Source: Abelmoschus esculentus
Taxonomy: Eukaryota > Streptophyta > Magnoliopsida > Malvales > Malvaceae
Assembly (NCBI GenBank): GCA_035048815.1
Contig: JAUCBN010000043.1
Span: 11,597,001 to 11,661,000, forward strand
Reading direction: 5' to 3'
DNA length: 64,000 nt
Below the pieces are notes generated by a model. The model was not told the DNA's origin. It worked only from the letters and a program-made list of their open reading frames with translations, and ran no database searches. The position numbers and the translations under genes are program-made. This document shows positions 43,999 to 55,139 of this stretch, one piece after another; position 1 is the stretch's first letter; every line of letters begins with the position of its first letter.

Positions 43999-46900
43999 TT
44001 ATTGAGAAAAAGAGGATAAACTCTCCGAGTTTACAGAAGCCCGAATAAAATTGGGAAAGTTACAACCAAAAAACAAGAAAGAAAAGAACGAAGAGCCCTA
44101 CAAGCTAAGACATGGGCTACAACGTTTGTGTCTATAGGTACATAACAAATCTTACAATCAGGCAAAGTACCAAGAGTGGTGCGGATACGAGAAATCAAAT
44201 GTTCCACTGTGGAGAGATCTTGATGATAGGTGTTGTTAACCTTGTTGGCAATGGACGCTAAATCTGTTTCAAAGACTACATGAGTCCATCCATTAACCAT
44301 AGCAAACTTTAAACCTTCCAAAATGGCAAGAGCTTTAGCAGAAGCGGGGTCCGAATAAATGAGCAACATAGAACAACTACCAAGGATGGAGCTAGAGGAA
44401 TCCCGGGCAATGATGCCAGCAGCAACACCCCTTAACACGGGGTCAAAGGCACCATCCGTGTTAATCTTGACAAAACTAAGGTCTGGTTTCGTCCATCTAG
44501 CCTGAGCAAAAGTGGGCTCAGCTAGCCGAGAACGTAGATGGGAGGCATCATTGATTGATGTATAGTCATTAAATAGTTTTTGTGCATTGGAAACAGTTAA
44601 CCAAACCGATTGGAGATGGCTAATATGGACAAAGTCATTTCGGCGATTCCATAAATTCTAAAGGATCGTGATAATGAGTGAAAATTGATGTAAGGAAAGT
44701 AAACCAACCACTTCGAAAAGCCACTAGTGGGGGGAGACAAAAGTATTGGAGAAAATTCGTGTAGCGAGCCCTGCCAACTAGAGTGCCTCCTTGGCACTAG
44801 GACAGTCCCGCATAGCATGGAGGGTGGTTTGGATGCCCATGTTACAGATCGTAAATACCCCTGTACCAAGATTGGCCTGGAAGATTTTATGGCCAGATGG
44901 GAGTGCATCATGACATAAACTTCATCCAAAGGTACGAACCTTGGGAAGAGTAGGCAGTTTAGATAGTATTTTCCAAAGCTTGGAGGGCCTGTTAACTGGC
45001 CCTATTTGCAGTTACAAAAATTGGTAACCAGACCGAACCGTGTACATGCCAGAGTCATGGTGACCCCAAAGGGTGGTGTCTTTTGTTTCATTAATAATTA
45101 GTACATTAAGGATGGTGTTAACATCTTCACGGGAGAAGTAATCTCTTACTTTTGATTCATCCCATTGGGGTAGGTTAGGCAACATGAAAGTACCTGCTCG
45201 AAGAGGAACTTCGTGATTCACCTCATAATCACCATAAAGGTTTACAGGCTGAGAACCTCTCCATTTGTCAAAGTGGAATTGAACTTGACTGGACATACCT
45301 AGTCGTTTGAAGAAACCATTGCGAAGTTTAGATACAGCTATACTAAGACCTTTCCAGGCAAAAGAAGAACTCTGAGTGTGATCAGATTCAAGAATAGATC
45401 CCGATGGGTAATACTTGCATTTGTAGACCTGACTAAGGAGATTATCTGCCTCACAAACCAAACGCCAAATTTGTTTGCCTAGTAAAGCAACATTGAAGTG
45501 GTGTAGATCACGAAATCCTATACCTCCTGCTACTTTCGGTAGGCAAACAGTATCCCAAGGAAGCATATGCCAACCTCGTTTGTCAGTTTTGCCAGACCAC
45601 TAGTATAAACGTATCGAAGTGGTCATGTCATCAATGATGTTTTGTAGTAAAAGATAGCAAGACATAACATACCGCGGCATAGATTGTATGACTGATTTAA
45701 TGAATATTTCTCTACCACTAAAGGATAGAAGGTGTTTATCCCATTTACTAGGGTAGGCATTCATTTTTTTCCCTAGTAAACCCTAAGGTCGCTATCTTGT
45801 TCTTCCCTATTAAGAGAGGGACTCCCAGATAGATATCTGGATCATCAACTTCCCTTACGTGAAGGATATCATTAATTTTTGATCAAAGCGACGTGGTAGT
45901 TTTCTGAGAAAAGAAAATGGTAGACTTTTCAAAGTTCACCGCCTGCCCAAATAATGTAGCATATGTATATAGAGCATCCTTAAGACGTTGAGCTTCTGTA
46001 GTTGTATTCTTAATGAATACAAACACAGTCATCCGCGAAAAGGAGGTGGTTAATGTGTGGTCCATTCTTGCTAGCACAAAGCCCAGGAAGATTTCCACTT
46101 GCTTGCTCAGTATTGAGCAGTGCTGAAGGCCTTGGGTACAAAAAAGAAAAAGGAAAGGAGACAGAGGGTCCCCTTGTCGTAAACCTCTGTGGGGGTTTAA
46201 AAGACCGTGAAAGAGAGTCATTGACACGTACTTGGAAGGAAACAGATGATATACATCTCATGATAAGGGAAACCCAATGGGTATTAAAACCTAGTTTAAG
46301 CATAATTTGTTCGAGGAAAGGCCATTCAACATGATCGAAGGCCTTTTCCATGTCTAGCTTTAAGCTAGCACCTTTGGCAAGTGAGGTCCCATCGGTATTT
46401 AAGGTGTGAATAAGCTTGTGAGGAATGAGAATATTGTCAGTAATGTTCTGTCCTTGAACAAAAGTAGCTTGATTACCACTTATGCATAAAGGTATAATAT
46501 ATTTCAGACGATTAATAAGAACTTTTGCAATGGTCTTGTAAAGGACAGTGTAGAGGCTAATAGGTCTGAGATGACGCATTGTCGTGGGTTCGCTGATCTT
46601 GGGTATAAGAACAATGATGGTACGATTGACCTCTTTCCATATTAACCGACCCTCGTAAGAGTCCAAGAGAGAGGTTTATAAAATCCTGGCCAAGGGTCTC
46701 CCAGTGCTTTCTAAAGAAACCACTTAGGAAACCATCGATGCCTAGAGCTTTCTATGGGTCAATATCGCGAAAAACGATGGTTACTTCATCTATTGTGAAG
46801 TCCTTAATAAGGTCATTATTCATCGTTTCAGTTACAATAGTGGGAATGTTTTCCATAATGGAAGATGCAATAGTAGGGGATGAGGACGAGAACAGATTTC

Positions 46901-48037
46901 AAAAATAGTCAATAGCAATAGACATGATATCTGTTGTATGCGTTTGCCATACATTCTGGTTGTTTAGAAGCCCATCAATATGATTTTTCTATCGTCGTCT
47001 GTTTGCTCTGGGGTGAAAGAAGGAGGTGTTTTTGTCACCGTGTTCTAACCATTGTGTTCGAGCTCGTTGAGACCAGTATATTTCTATCAAGTTCACTTTT
47101 AGCGAAAATAAAATTTTGGATGTCCGCATCAGAGAGATGTCGTTTAAGGCACATATTAATGAATGAATCCATTAAGTTGAGTTATACGTTCATTGGATTT
47201 AATACGTTTGTTAATTTGCTAGGTGGCTAGGAATTTTCCAATGTCCTTAAATTCATCAAGGGTCAAGCGAGAGTGGTTAGACTAGATCTCTCTTATTCGA
47301 GATGACACTTCCTGGTTATCAGCCCAGCATTCTCATAGCGAAAATTTTTTTAGAGTGTTTGGGTTTAAGAGCCCCAGACGGGTTAGTGTCCATTAAGATA
47401 GGGCAATGATCAGAGCATGCTTGGAAAAAAGATATTGATTTATAGTTAGGAAAGGAAGTAAACCAATAAGAATTCCCAAGGAATTGATCAATTCTTTCCA
47501 TAATTGTTTCCTTATTACATCCAGATCTAGTCCACGTGAACCATCTTGACTTTGGCTTACAATCAAAAAGGTTATTTGTAGTAAGATAATCTCTGAAATT
47601 ATTAATTTGCGATCGTGCATGACGGGTTCCGCCTCGTTTTTCATTATCATATAGAATTTCATTAAAGTCCCCCCCAAAAAGTTATGCAAGGGAAGAGGCA
47701 GATTGTAAAGTGTCTATTAAATGCCAAATTTTGTATTTGTTCACAATTTCAGGAAATCCATGCAAACCAGAAAAATAGAATAGTGTTTGCTCAAAAGAAA
47801 TAATAACATCAATATGGCGATCCGAGTAAGAAAGCAAATCAATAAAAGTTTTATTATTCCAAATGATAGAAAGCCTTGTACAAGTTGGGCTGGATTCAAC
47901 AGCTATGCAACCATGCATTCCTAACTTGATCTTAATACGGTCCATATTATGCCTGTTTAACCAAGTTTCACAAAGGAAAAGAAAATCGGCATCATGCTTG
48001 GAGACAGCACGTTGCAGTTCCAACATAAAATTTTCAT
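43999..48037 (-). pseudogene. LINE E ORF2, broken
   Basis: The start is at 48,037; a deletion of about 37 bp just inside removes the GLGN-AVHAL region. The EN N-terminus (DADFLFLCETWLNRHNMD) lies at 48,065-47,682. A stop replaces Trp before LFGGDFN. EN and RT fragments lie at 47,689-46,680. RT continues at 46,666-46,010 (VLIPKISEPTTMRHLRPISL, KAFDHVEWPFLEQIM) and 46,227-45,883; the catalytic FADD is at about 46,020. The RT C-terminus is at 45,566-45,012, the zinc region at 44,929-44,597 and RNase H at 44,438-44,031 (EALAILEG intact, second acidic motif ETDLAS). Many frameshifts. Confidence 0.85.
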
Positions 48038-48242
48038 TTTGCTGGGCGGGGTTGATCAACATCAACCTCCGCTGGAGAGTTTTTTGTGCTGCTCATCCCA
48101 GCTTTTTCAACAGATACCTTGCCTATTGGTCTGGTTCGTTTAAGCTTTTTACCCTCATCCGAAGGTGGAGTTCTTTTGGTACCTCTACTTGAAGTAGAAC
48201 GAACAACTCATTTAGGAGTCAGAGCAGTATCAAGCCATTCGG
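48034..48242 (-). pseudogene. LINE E ORF1 C-terminal tail
   Basis: About 70 codons of the ORF1 tail (the KGxKxxKR and KAGMSSTKN type segment also seen in copies A and B), ending in the ATGA overlap with ORF2. Truncated by the 5' end of the insertion. Confidence 0.65.
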
Positions 48243-49572
48243 ATTTTAAACCGAGTAAACTACTCTAAAATTTGATTTATTCTTATTTTGTGTCCGTTTT
48301 GTTAGGTTTAAAGTGTGCATATCTAAATGAGCTTTATATTGAACATATTGGAATTTAAACCGAGTAAAGTGCTCTAAATTTTAGATTAAGAGGTTTAATC
48401 ATATTCAAAATCTCATAATTAACTATTTGAACTCATTTAGTTTGATTAAATCTCATTTTGTGGTTGGTTTGTTGGGTTTTAAAGCTTTCATGTCTAATTT
48501 GGCTTTCTAGTGAACCCGTTCCAATTTTAGGCGAAAAAAATTCTCTAAAACTGAGATTTTGGTTCAAAAGTTCATAATTAACTATTTGAACTCATAATAT
48601 TTGATTTTTTTTTATTTTGCATCAGTTTTGTTAGGTTTAAAGTGTGCATATCTAAATGAGCTTTATAGTGAACACATTAGATTTTACACCGAGTAAAGAG
48701 CTCTAAAGTTAGGATTAAGTGGTATAATCATATTCAAAAGCTCATAATTAACTACTTAATCAAATATAATTTGATTGAATATTATTTTTGGTTGGTTTGT
48801 CGGAAGCTTGCATGTCTAATTGGACTTTCTAGTGAAACCGTTCGGATTTTAAGCGACTAAAAAGCTCTAAAATTTAAATTAAGTTGTATAATTTGGTTCA
48901 AATACCCATAATTAACTATTTGAACTAATGAAATTTAATTTATTTTATTTTGCTTCCATTCAGTTAGGTTTAAAGTGTGCATATCTAAATGAGCTTTATA
49001 GTGAATACATTGGATTTTAAATCGAGTAAAGTGCTCTAAAATTGAGATTAAGTGGCTTAATAAAATTCAAAATCCCATAATTTACTATTTGAACTCATGT
49101 AGTTTGATTGAATCTAATTTTGTGGTCGGTTTCTAGTGAACCCATTTGAATTTTAAGCGACTAAAATGCTTTAAAATTGAGATTAAGTTGTATAATTTGG
49201 TTAAAAAGTCCATAATTAACTATTTGAACTCATGAAATTTGGTTTATTCTTATTTTGCGTCCGTTTTGTTATGTTTAAAGTGTGCATATCTAAATGAGCT
49301 TTATAGTAAACACATTGGAATTTGAACCGAGTAAAGTGCTCTAAAATTGAGTAAGTGTTTTAACCAAATTCAAAATCCCATAATTAACAATTTGAAATCA
49401 TGTAGTTTGATTGAATCACATTTTATGGTCGGTTTGTTGGACTTAAAGCGTGTATGACTAATTGGACTTTCTAGTTAACCCGTTCGAAATTTAAGTGACT
49501 AAAATGCTCTAAAATTGAGATTAAGTTGTATAATTTGGTTCAAAAGCCCATAATTAACTATTTGAACTCATA
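48243..49572 (+). repeat. Satellite block S6, diverged remnant of the higher-order repeat
   Basis: About eight monomers in plus orientation. Their order and private variants follow monomers 5 to 12 of the S1 higher-order unit: CATAATATTTG at about 48,593 (monomer 6), ACTACTTAATCAAATATAAT at about 48,749 (monomer 7) and the shortened monomer 9 (GGTCGGTTTCTAGTGAACCC at 49,124-49,143). Sequence identity to S1 is visibly lower than between units 1 and 2. The block ends at TTTGAACTCATA, joined to the minus-strand Athila-like fragment. Confidence 0.85.
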
Positions 49573-49702
49573 CAATCCTTTTGATGAAATTACTGTTCTC
49601 TGCCATGTATGACTCTGTTTTCATCATAAAGGCTTTAAGAGTGTTCTCCAATGAACTTACCGGTTGTTGCTGCATTTGCTGCTGCGGCATTGACTGCTGG
49701 AT

Positions 49703-50785
49703 TTACAGCTGTGGCAGAGGTTGCATTGGTTGCTGGAATCCTGCGGGTTGGGTGGTTGGGTTTAAGACATTGTTAGGGTTGCTCCATGATAGGTTTGGAT
49801 GCCTCTTCCATGAGGGATTGTATGTGTTGGACATCATATTGTTTCGATTGTAGTTCCCACGGGTATTTTGCTGTAATTGTAAGTTTTGCACCATCTTTGT
49901 AAGAGAGGCCAATTGTGCTGCCATTGAATTTGATGTGTCTAACTCATTTACCGTGGTTTGGCGTCTTACTCCTCCTCGCCTAGATATAGGAAATTGAAAA
50001 TCATTCTTCGCGAGTTTGTTTAGTATTTTAATAGCTTCCTCAGGTGCTTTATCAAGGAGTGTTCCGTTCGCCGAGGCATCTAATATCATCCTTGTCGGGG
50101 CATTCATGGCATTATAGAACATGGTCACTTATGTCCATAGGGGAAATCCATGCAAAGGACACTTGTGTAATAGCTCCCTGTAGCGCTCCCATGCCTTGTA
50201 CATAGGTTCATCATCTGCCTGTCAAAAAGAAGTGATTTCATTACGAATTCTATCATATAAGTTTGTAGGGTTGAAACGAGTAATAAAATCACGGCAGAGT
50301 TCACTCCAAGATCCAATAGATCCTGCTGGAATGCTATTTAACCAAGTTTTCGCACTATCCCTCAATGAATAGGGGAATAGCTTCAATCGCAAGACATCTT
50401 CATGGACTCCTTGGATTTTGAAGGAATTGCATATCTCCGTGAAAGACTTGAGGTGCTGCCTTGCATCTTCAGTTACAGACCCACCAAATTGTCCAATAGT
50501 GTTAAGCATATTGAACATAACAGGTTTCAGTTCAAAATGGACTACTTCTATCTCCGGTGCAACGACTCCTAGGTTTAATCCATTTAAGTCCTCTTCCAGG
50601 AAGTCTCTGACAGTGAGCTGCCGCGGCCCAGGTGGCGGCGAAAGTCCTCCATTACCGGCAGGTAAGTTTTGTCCTGCCGGGTGATTTGCCATAGCCTCTT
50701 GGATTTGTCTCCTCAACTTTAGCCTTGTTCGTTCGATCTCTGGGTCTAACTCGTACAAAGGGTTGGTTGGGTTGGCTCTGGTCAT
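49703..50785 (-). pseudogene. gag of the minus-strand Athila-like element
   Basis: It starts MTRANPTNPLYELDPEIERT at 50,785. The capsid segment FELKPVMFNMLNTIGQFGGS, DARQHLKSFTEICNSF, KLKLFPYSLRDSAKTWL is open to 50,222. Two stops follow, at ITSF-stop-QADDEP (about 50,219; fits CGA to TGA) and FPLWT-stop-VTMFYN (about 50,129; fits CAA to TAA). The second half (50,128-49,703) reads RMILDASANGTLLDKAPEEA and continues past LTKMVQNLQLQQ directly to SNTYNPSWKRHPNLSWSN. The CCHC knuckle expected between those two segments is absent, without loss of frame. Confidence 0.8.
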
Positions 50786-50854
50786 ACACCAAGAAAAAAG
50801 TAAAATAAAAATAAAAAGAGACAAGAAAATAAAGAAAACAAAATTTAGTTGCCA

Positions 50855-50872
50855 ATCCCCGGCAACGGCGCC
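50855..50872 (-). other. tRNA-Asp primer binding site (intact)
   Basis: On the minus strand TGGCGCCGTTGCCGGGGA follows the LTR, a full match to the complement of the plant tRNA-Asp 3' end. Confidence 0.85.
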
Positions 50873-50879
50873 AAAAACT

Positions 50880-52208
50880 TGTCGCGTGTCAAAAGTGCGC
50901 GTTTAGTGCAAGTGGACACATCGAAAGTAATAAGTGATAAGTATTTATCGGATTATCGTCTCCACAGGGATTGGTAGACTCAATATGTCTTCTTCGTCTT
51001 CTTGTTTTGTAGAAAGAAATAAAAACACAAGTAGTTTGGGTTGTGATGGAACTAAAATAGAACAACTAAATAAAATAAAGAGATTTGAATATTAGAGAGA
51101 GATAGGTCAGGATCCAGTTGCGTTGTATTGTGGATTTGATTGACTTGTCTCTGCCCAATGCAATCGTATATCTCGGCCTCGGCAGCACTGCAGATTACTG
51201 CTTTGGCAGCGATAATACTGTCCGCCGCGGCAATCCCTTGCTCGTGGGTGGACTTTACCAAAGTTCGGCAAAGTGTCCTTGGATGACTCCGCTTATCCCT
51301 AAGTCGAAGTACTGTTGATGACTAGTCCTTGATGATACCTCCCGACGTGAACCAATTATACTCACCAACCAATCTCACACTTCTTTTAGCCGCTGAAACT
51401 CTTAACCTGTCCCTAGGCCGAGTTAGCATTTCGCGATTGAAACACCGTACTTACCCCTTTCGTGAATCTAACTCTCCCGAGCTTAGATAAATGAATTACT
51501 CACAAACTTCTATCCCGAGCTTGAATGCAAGAACAAGGAATAACAAAGGATAAGGAAACCTTGATAATTTTATTGCATTGAAACAAAGACAAAGTACAAT
51601 CTCCTCTCACAAATACTAAACAACCTTCACCTAAACCCTAAGAAAGCTTAGAACATAATTGAGAGAAAGAAAACAAGTTTATGAATCGGCTCTCTCTCTC
51701 TAGGTATTTCGTATGTATTACATTGGACGGCTAGGTCTTTATATAGGCTAGACCTAGGGCGAACCTTTCCTAAGTAGAATACAACTTGGAGTAGGGAACA
51801 AGTCATGTACATAATTAAAATACTTCCAAGTTTAATTCAGCTAAGGGGGCTTTCCCGCGTGGCCTTGTCTTGGGCTTTTCCTCATGCTAGCCAGCTCCGA
51901 TCCATGGGCTTTATGTCCAGACACGTCCCTTGGATTTTTATCTTTCAATCGCCTACAGTTTTGCTTCCTTACTTTCAGTTGCTGCCTCGGCATCAGGTCC
52001 TGCCTCGGCTATGTCGCTACCGCGGCACTGGTTCTCCTGCACAGATATAAAAATGCAGTAAAACATGCCTTTTCTGTAAATATTATCTCTATGAGCATAA
52101 CTTCAAAACATATCACATTGAGTACATGCATTGGTCCGAGTGGGTGTATATTCGGTGATTAATGCCCATAAAAGGTGTAAAAAGTGATAGTAAGTTGAGC
52201 ATTTATCA
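50880..52208 (-). mobile_element. 5' LTR of the minus-strand Athila-like element (about 1.33 kb)
   Basis: On the minus strand it begins TGATAAATGCTC and ends CACGCGACA, 7 bp before the primer site. A TATA box (TATATAAA on the minus strand, about 51,738-51,745) agrees with minus-strand transcription. It contains no gene: the short plus-strand frames around 51.8-52.2 kb have no recognisable motif. Confidence 0.75.
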
Positions 52209-52710
52209 GGTATAAATGTTAATTATGGGATTTTTAACCTAAATATACATCTTTAACTAAAATTTTGAGGTTTTTATTCGGTTAAAATTCGAACGGATTG
52301 ATAGAAAGCCCATTTAGACATGCACGCTCTGAACCCTAAAAACCGATCGAAAAAGATATTGAATCAAATTTTTTGGGTATAAAAGTTAATTATGGGCTTT
52401 TTAACCTAAATATACAGCTTAAACAAAAATTTTGAGGTTTTTATTATGTTAAAATTCGAACGGGTTCACTAGAAAGCCCATTTAGACATGCACGCTATGA
52501 AACCTAAAAATGATCGAAAATAATATTAAATCAAGTTTTTTTGGGTACAAAAGGTTAATTATGGGCTTTTGAATCTAATTATACAACTTAAACTAAATTT
52601 TTGAGCTTTTTACTCGGCTAAAATTCGAACGAGTTCACTAGAAAACCCATTTAGACATGCACACTCTGAACCCTAAAAAACGATCGAAAATGATATTAAA
52701 TAAAATTTTT
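52209..52710 (-). repeat. Satellite block S7, inverted, single monomer type
   Basis: Three monomers of about 168 bp in minus orientation (GTTAATTATGGG at about 52,218, 52,385 and 52,554). They form one type, not an A/B alternation. All have the CCCGTTCGAATTTTA end like B but GCTTTTTACTCGG-type middles and TTTTGGGTA ends unlike either. It is a separate subfamily. Confidence 0.9.
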
Positions 52711-52922
52711 GAGAATTATCTAGAGTCTTCTAGAATCTTCTCAGATCTTCTAGACGTGTCTAGATCTTGGTGGAACCTACTGGAACATTCTAGAACGTGA
52801 TGGAATCCTTGAGATGGATGTAGGCCATTCTAGGTCATTCTGGAAGCTTCCTTGGTGCATGGATTCTTCAAGAATGCCCAAGGATGATTTATTAACCTCA
52901 TTGTTGCTGGCGGGTCGTGACA
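52711..52922 (-). mobile_element. LTR fragment with TGTCACGACC end
   Basis: On the minus strand the segment starts TGTCACGACCCGCCAGC, a start common in plant LTR retrotransposons, and is cut by satellite after about 210 bp. On its other side lies the broken edge of LINE F. No primer site, coding part or partner LTR is seen. Confidence 0.5.
52718..52860. promoter_or_regulatory. Cluster of heat-shock-element-like motifs
   Basis: The plus strand holds repeated alternating GAA/TTC blocks: CTTCTAGAATCTTCTC, GGAACCTACTGGAACATTC, TTCTAGAACGTGATGGAATCC (19-20 bp parts) and CATTCTGGAAGCTTCC. Heat-shock factor sites are runs of nGAAn in alternating orientation. Their place inside an LTR start region fits a stress-responsive retroelement promoter; activity is inference. 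Confidence 0.4.
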
Positions 52923-53688
52923 ATATGCTCCCTTGGGACACTATCTGTTTGCCGAAAGCAGCAGGAGGTATAGGATTTCATGATCTACACCACTTCAATA
53001 TTTCTTTACTAGGAAAACAAATCTGGCGTTTGATTTGTGAACCTGATAACCTCCTTAGTCAGGTTTACAAATGCAAGTACTACCCTACGGGTTCTATCCT
53101 TGAATCTGATCACACTCGGAGATCTTCTTTTGCGTGGAAAGGTCTTAGCATAGCTATCTCTAAACTTCGCAATGGTTTCTTCAAACAGCCAGGCATGTCC
53201 AACCAAGTTCAGATCCACTTTGACAACTAGGGTGGCTCTTAGTCGGTACACCTTTATGGTGATTATGAGGTGAATGATGAAGTACCTCTTCGAGCAGGTA
53301 CCTTCATGGTACCTAACCTACCCCAATGGGATGAATCAAAAGTAAGAGATTACTTCTCCCATGAAGATGCTAACACCATCCTTAATGTACCAATTATTAA
53401 TGACATAAAAGACACCACTCTTTGGGGTCACCATGACTCTGGCATCTATACGGTATGATCTGGTTACCAATATTTGTAGTTGTAGCTAGGTCCAGTTAAT
53501 AGGCCCTCTAAGCTTTGGAAAATTCTATCTAAACTGCCTACTCTACCTAAGGTTCATTCCTTTTGATGGCATTTATGTCATGATGCACTCTCATATGGAC
53601 ATAAAATCCTCCAAGCTAATCTTGGTACGGGGGTATGCCAGATTTGCAATATGGCTATTGAAACCACGCTCCACGCTATGAGGGATTG
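52923..53688 (+). pseudogene. LINE F ORF2, part 1 (RT C-terminus and zinc region)
   Basis: It opens with NMLPWDTICLPKAAGGIGFH at about 52,920 and HHFNISLLGKQIWRLICEPD, then FAWKGLSIAISKLRNGFF. A stop interrupts near 53,228. It continues NDEVPLRAGTFMVPNLPQWD, YFSHEDANTILNVP and KDTTLWGHHDSGIYTV, another stop, then the zinc region (VCQICNM-type, about 53,635) up to MRDC. The sequence resumes at 57,220 without loss once the nested element and one target copy are removed. Confidence 0.8.
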
Positions 53689-55139
53689 TGTAATACCCCA
53701 AAAATTAATCCTAATTTTAAAACCCTAATTTTGAAATCCCTAATTAAAAATTATAATTTTTTAGATTCATAATTTCTAAAACCCTAATTTATTTCAGATT
53801 TTGAAATTGATTTTCTAAATTTAAGGGAAAATTTTTTAGATAAGATTTAAAGTTTTGAAAGTTTTAAATGTGAATTTAAAGATTAAAAGTTAAAGCGATT
53901 TGATGACTTTTGGATAACTATTTTGCTTTTAAATTGAATAATATTTTTACTGAGATTAATTATTTTTTATTAATAGTTTATTTATAATTAATCTTTTTAT
54001 TAAAAATATTATTTTATTCTAATTATTGTTTTATCAAAACTCTTTATTTAATATTATATATACTATATAAAGTCTCAGATAAATAAAAGAAATCCCATTG
54101 AAATTATACAACCTTATTTTCTTATTATTATATTCATCTAATAGAATTTTAATTTTAATTAGAATTAATTATTTATTTCTCTATAAATACATATTATGGT
54201 CTAAAGGAAAACCCTGCATTATTTTCTTTCATCAAGATTCTCTGAAGCATATGTTTTCAGTCCTTATTTTTGTTCAATTTCAAAACCATGTTATTCAATA
54301 ATTTGAGTTGCTTTAACTAAGGTGTGTTCTCTTAATGGTGCTATATTTTTTTTGTGTTATGTGATTATCTGTTTACAGTGATATTTTGAAATTAAACATA
54401 CTATGTGATACTATGATCTTCAGTTATCTTATGAGACTGTGATCAGATTATTTGAACTATGTGATTCTTATTTTATACGAATATCTGTGATGAGACTTTT
54501 TGAGAATTGTGATATTGATTGCATAGCATGTGCATGGGGGGGTTCGGAGGAAGGTGGTTTTACCACACAGCGTTTTAGAGAAATAAGGGGTGAGGGGTTC
54601 TGGGGAACTACCTCCATAGCGATCATTTGGTTAGCCACCACTATATTTGGCGTTCGGAGTATGGGATTACATTATCTGTGACATTGCATACATCATTATT
54701 TGTGTTTATTTACTACGGAAAGATATATTTTTTATCTGTGATTGTGAACTAAGTGATATTGTGATGTTTGACTGCACTTTAGAGACACACTTAGCTTTAT
54801 AGCTCATTCTTTTAGTTTTTTTTTTCTTTCAGATATCTGACCCTAGGAGTTGGTACTCGGAGATCTCTCTCAGATACGGTTTATTACTATTTTTAGTACA
54901 ATTATTTATAGACATTTTTATTTGGGGATTATTAGTGATTTAGATGTATTTAAACCTCATGCATAAAACCAGTTATTCAAATTTGTTAGTTTTAAATAAG
55001 AATATTTATTTTTTTAATCGTGTTTTTATCTTTTGATTTACAAATTTGGTTTTTAAATCACTTTTTGTAATTACTTGACATGAAAGTTTTAAAAGCAATA
55101 ATTTTAACCTACCGTGCTTCTTAAGTTAAAGGGGTTACA
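53689..55139 (+). mobile_element. 5' LTR of the non-autonomous element
   Basis: 1,451 bp with TGTAA...TTACA inverted ends. TATA box TATAAATA at 54,182-54,189. The start carries about 25 bp (AACCCTAATTTTGAAATCCC region) that the 3' LTR lacks. Confidence 0.9.
54182..54189 (+). promoter_or_regulatory. TATA box in the 5' LTR
   Basis: TATAAATA about 500 bp into the LTR; the equivalent in the 3' LTR is at 56,254-56,261. Both copies are kept in otherwise diverging sequence. Confidence 0.6.

Larger units (their letters stand above)
43904..48242 (-). mobile_element. LINE E, 5' truncated in ORF1 (about 4.3 kb)
   Basis: A minus-strand copy with the 3' UTR, a complete but decayed ORF2 and only the last ~200 bp of ORF1. 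The 3' end is at the recurrent satellite site. The 5' break falls at CAAGCCATTCGG, a point that continues as GCAGCC in LINE B. Satellite resumes as ATTTTAAACCGAGTAAAC, an A monomer at the position equivalent to the B-monomer target. Confidence 0.85.
49573..52208 (-). mobile_element. Athila-like element fragment (5' LTR, primer site, gag), minus strand
   Basis: Reading on the minus strand: LTR (52,208-50,880), tRNA-Asp primer site, then gag running to 49,573, where the element is cut by satellite. It is related to, but clearly different from, the element at 27-35 kb. Plus-orientation satellite lies on its left and inverted satellite on its right. Confidence 0.85.

Noticed and set aside
51805..52162. 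Plus-strand ORFs of 81 and 92 codons near 51.8-52.2 kb
   Set aside because: They lie antisense within the LTR of the minus-strand Athila-like element and show no motif.
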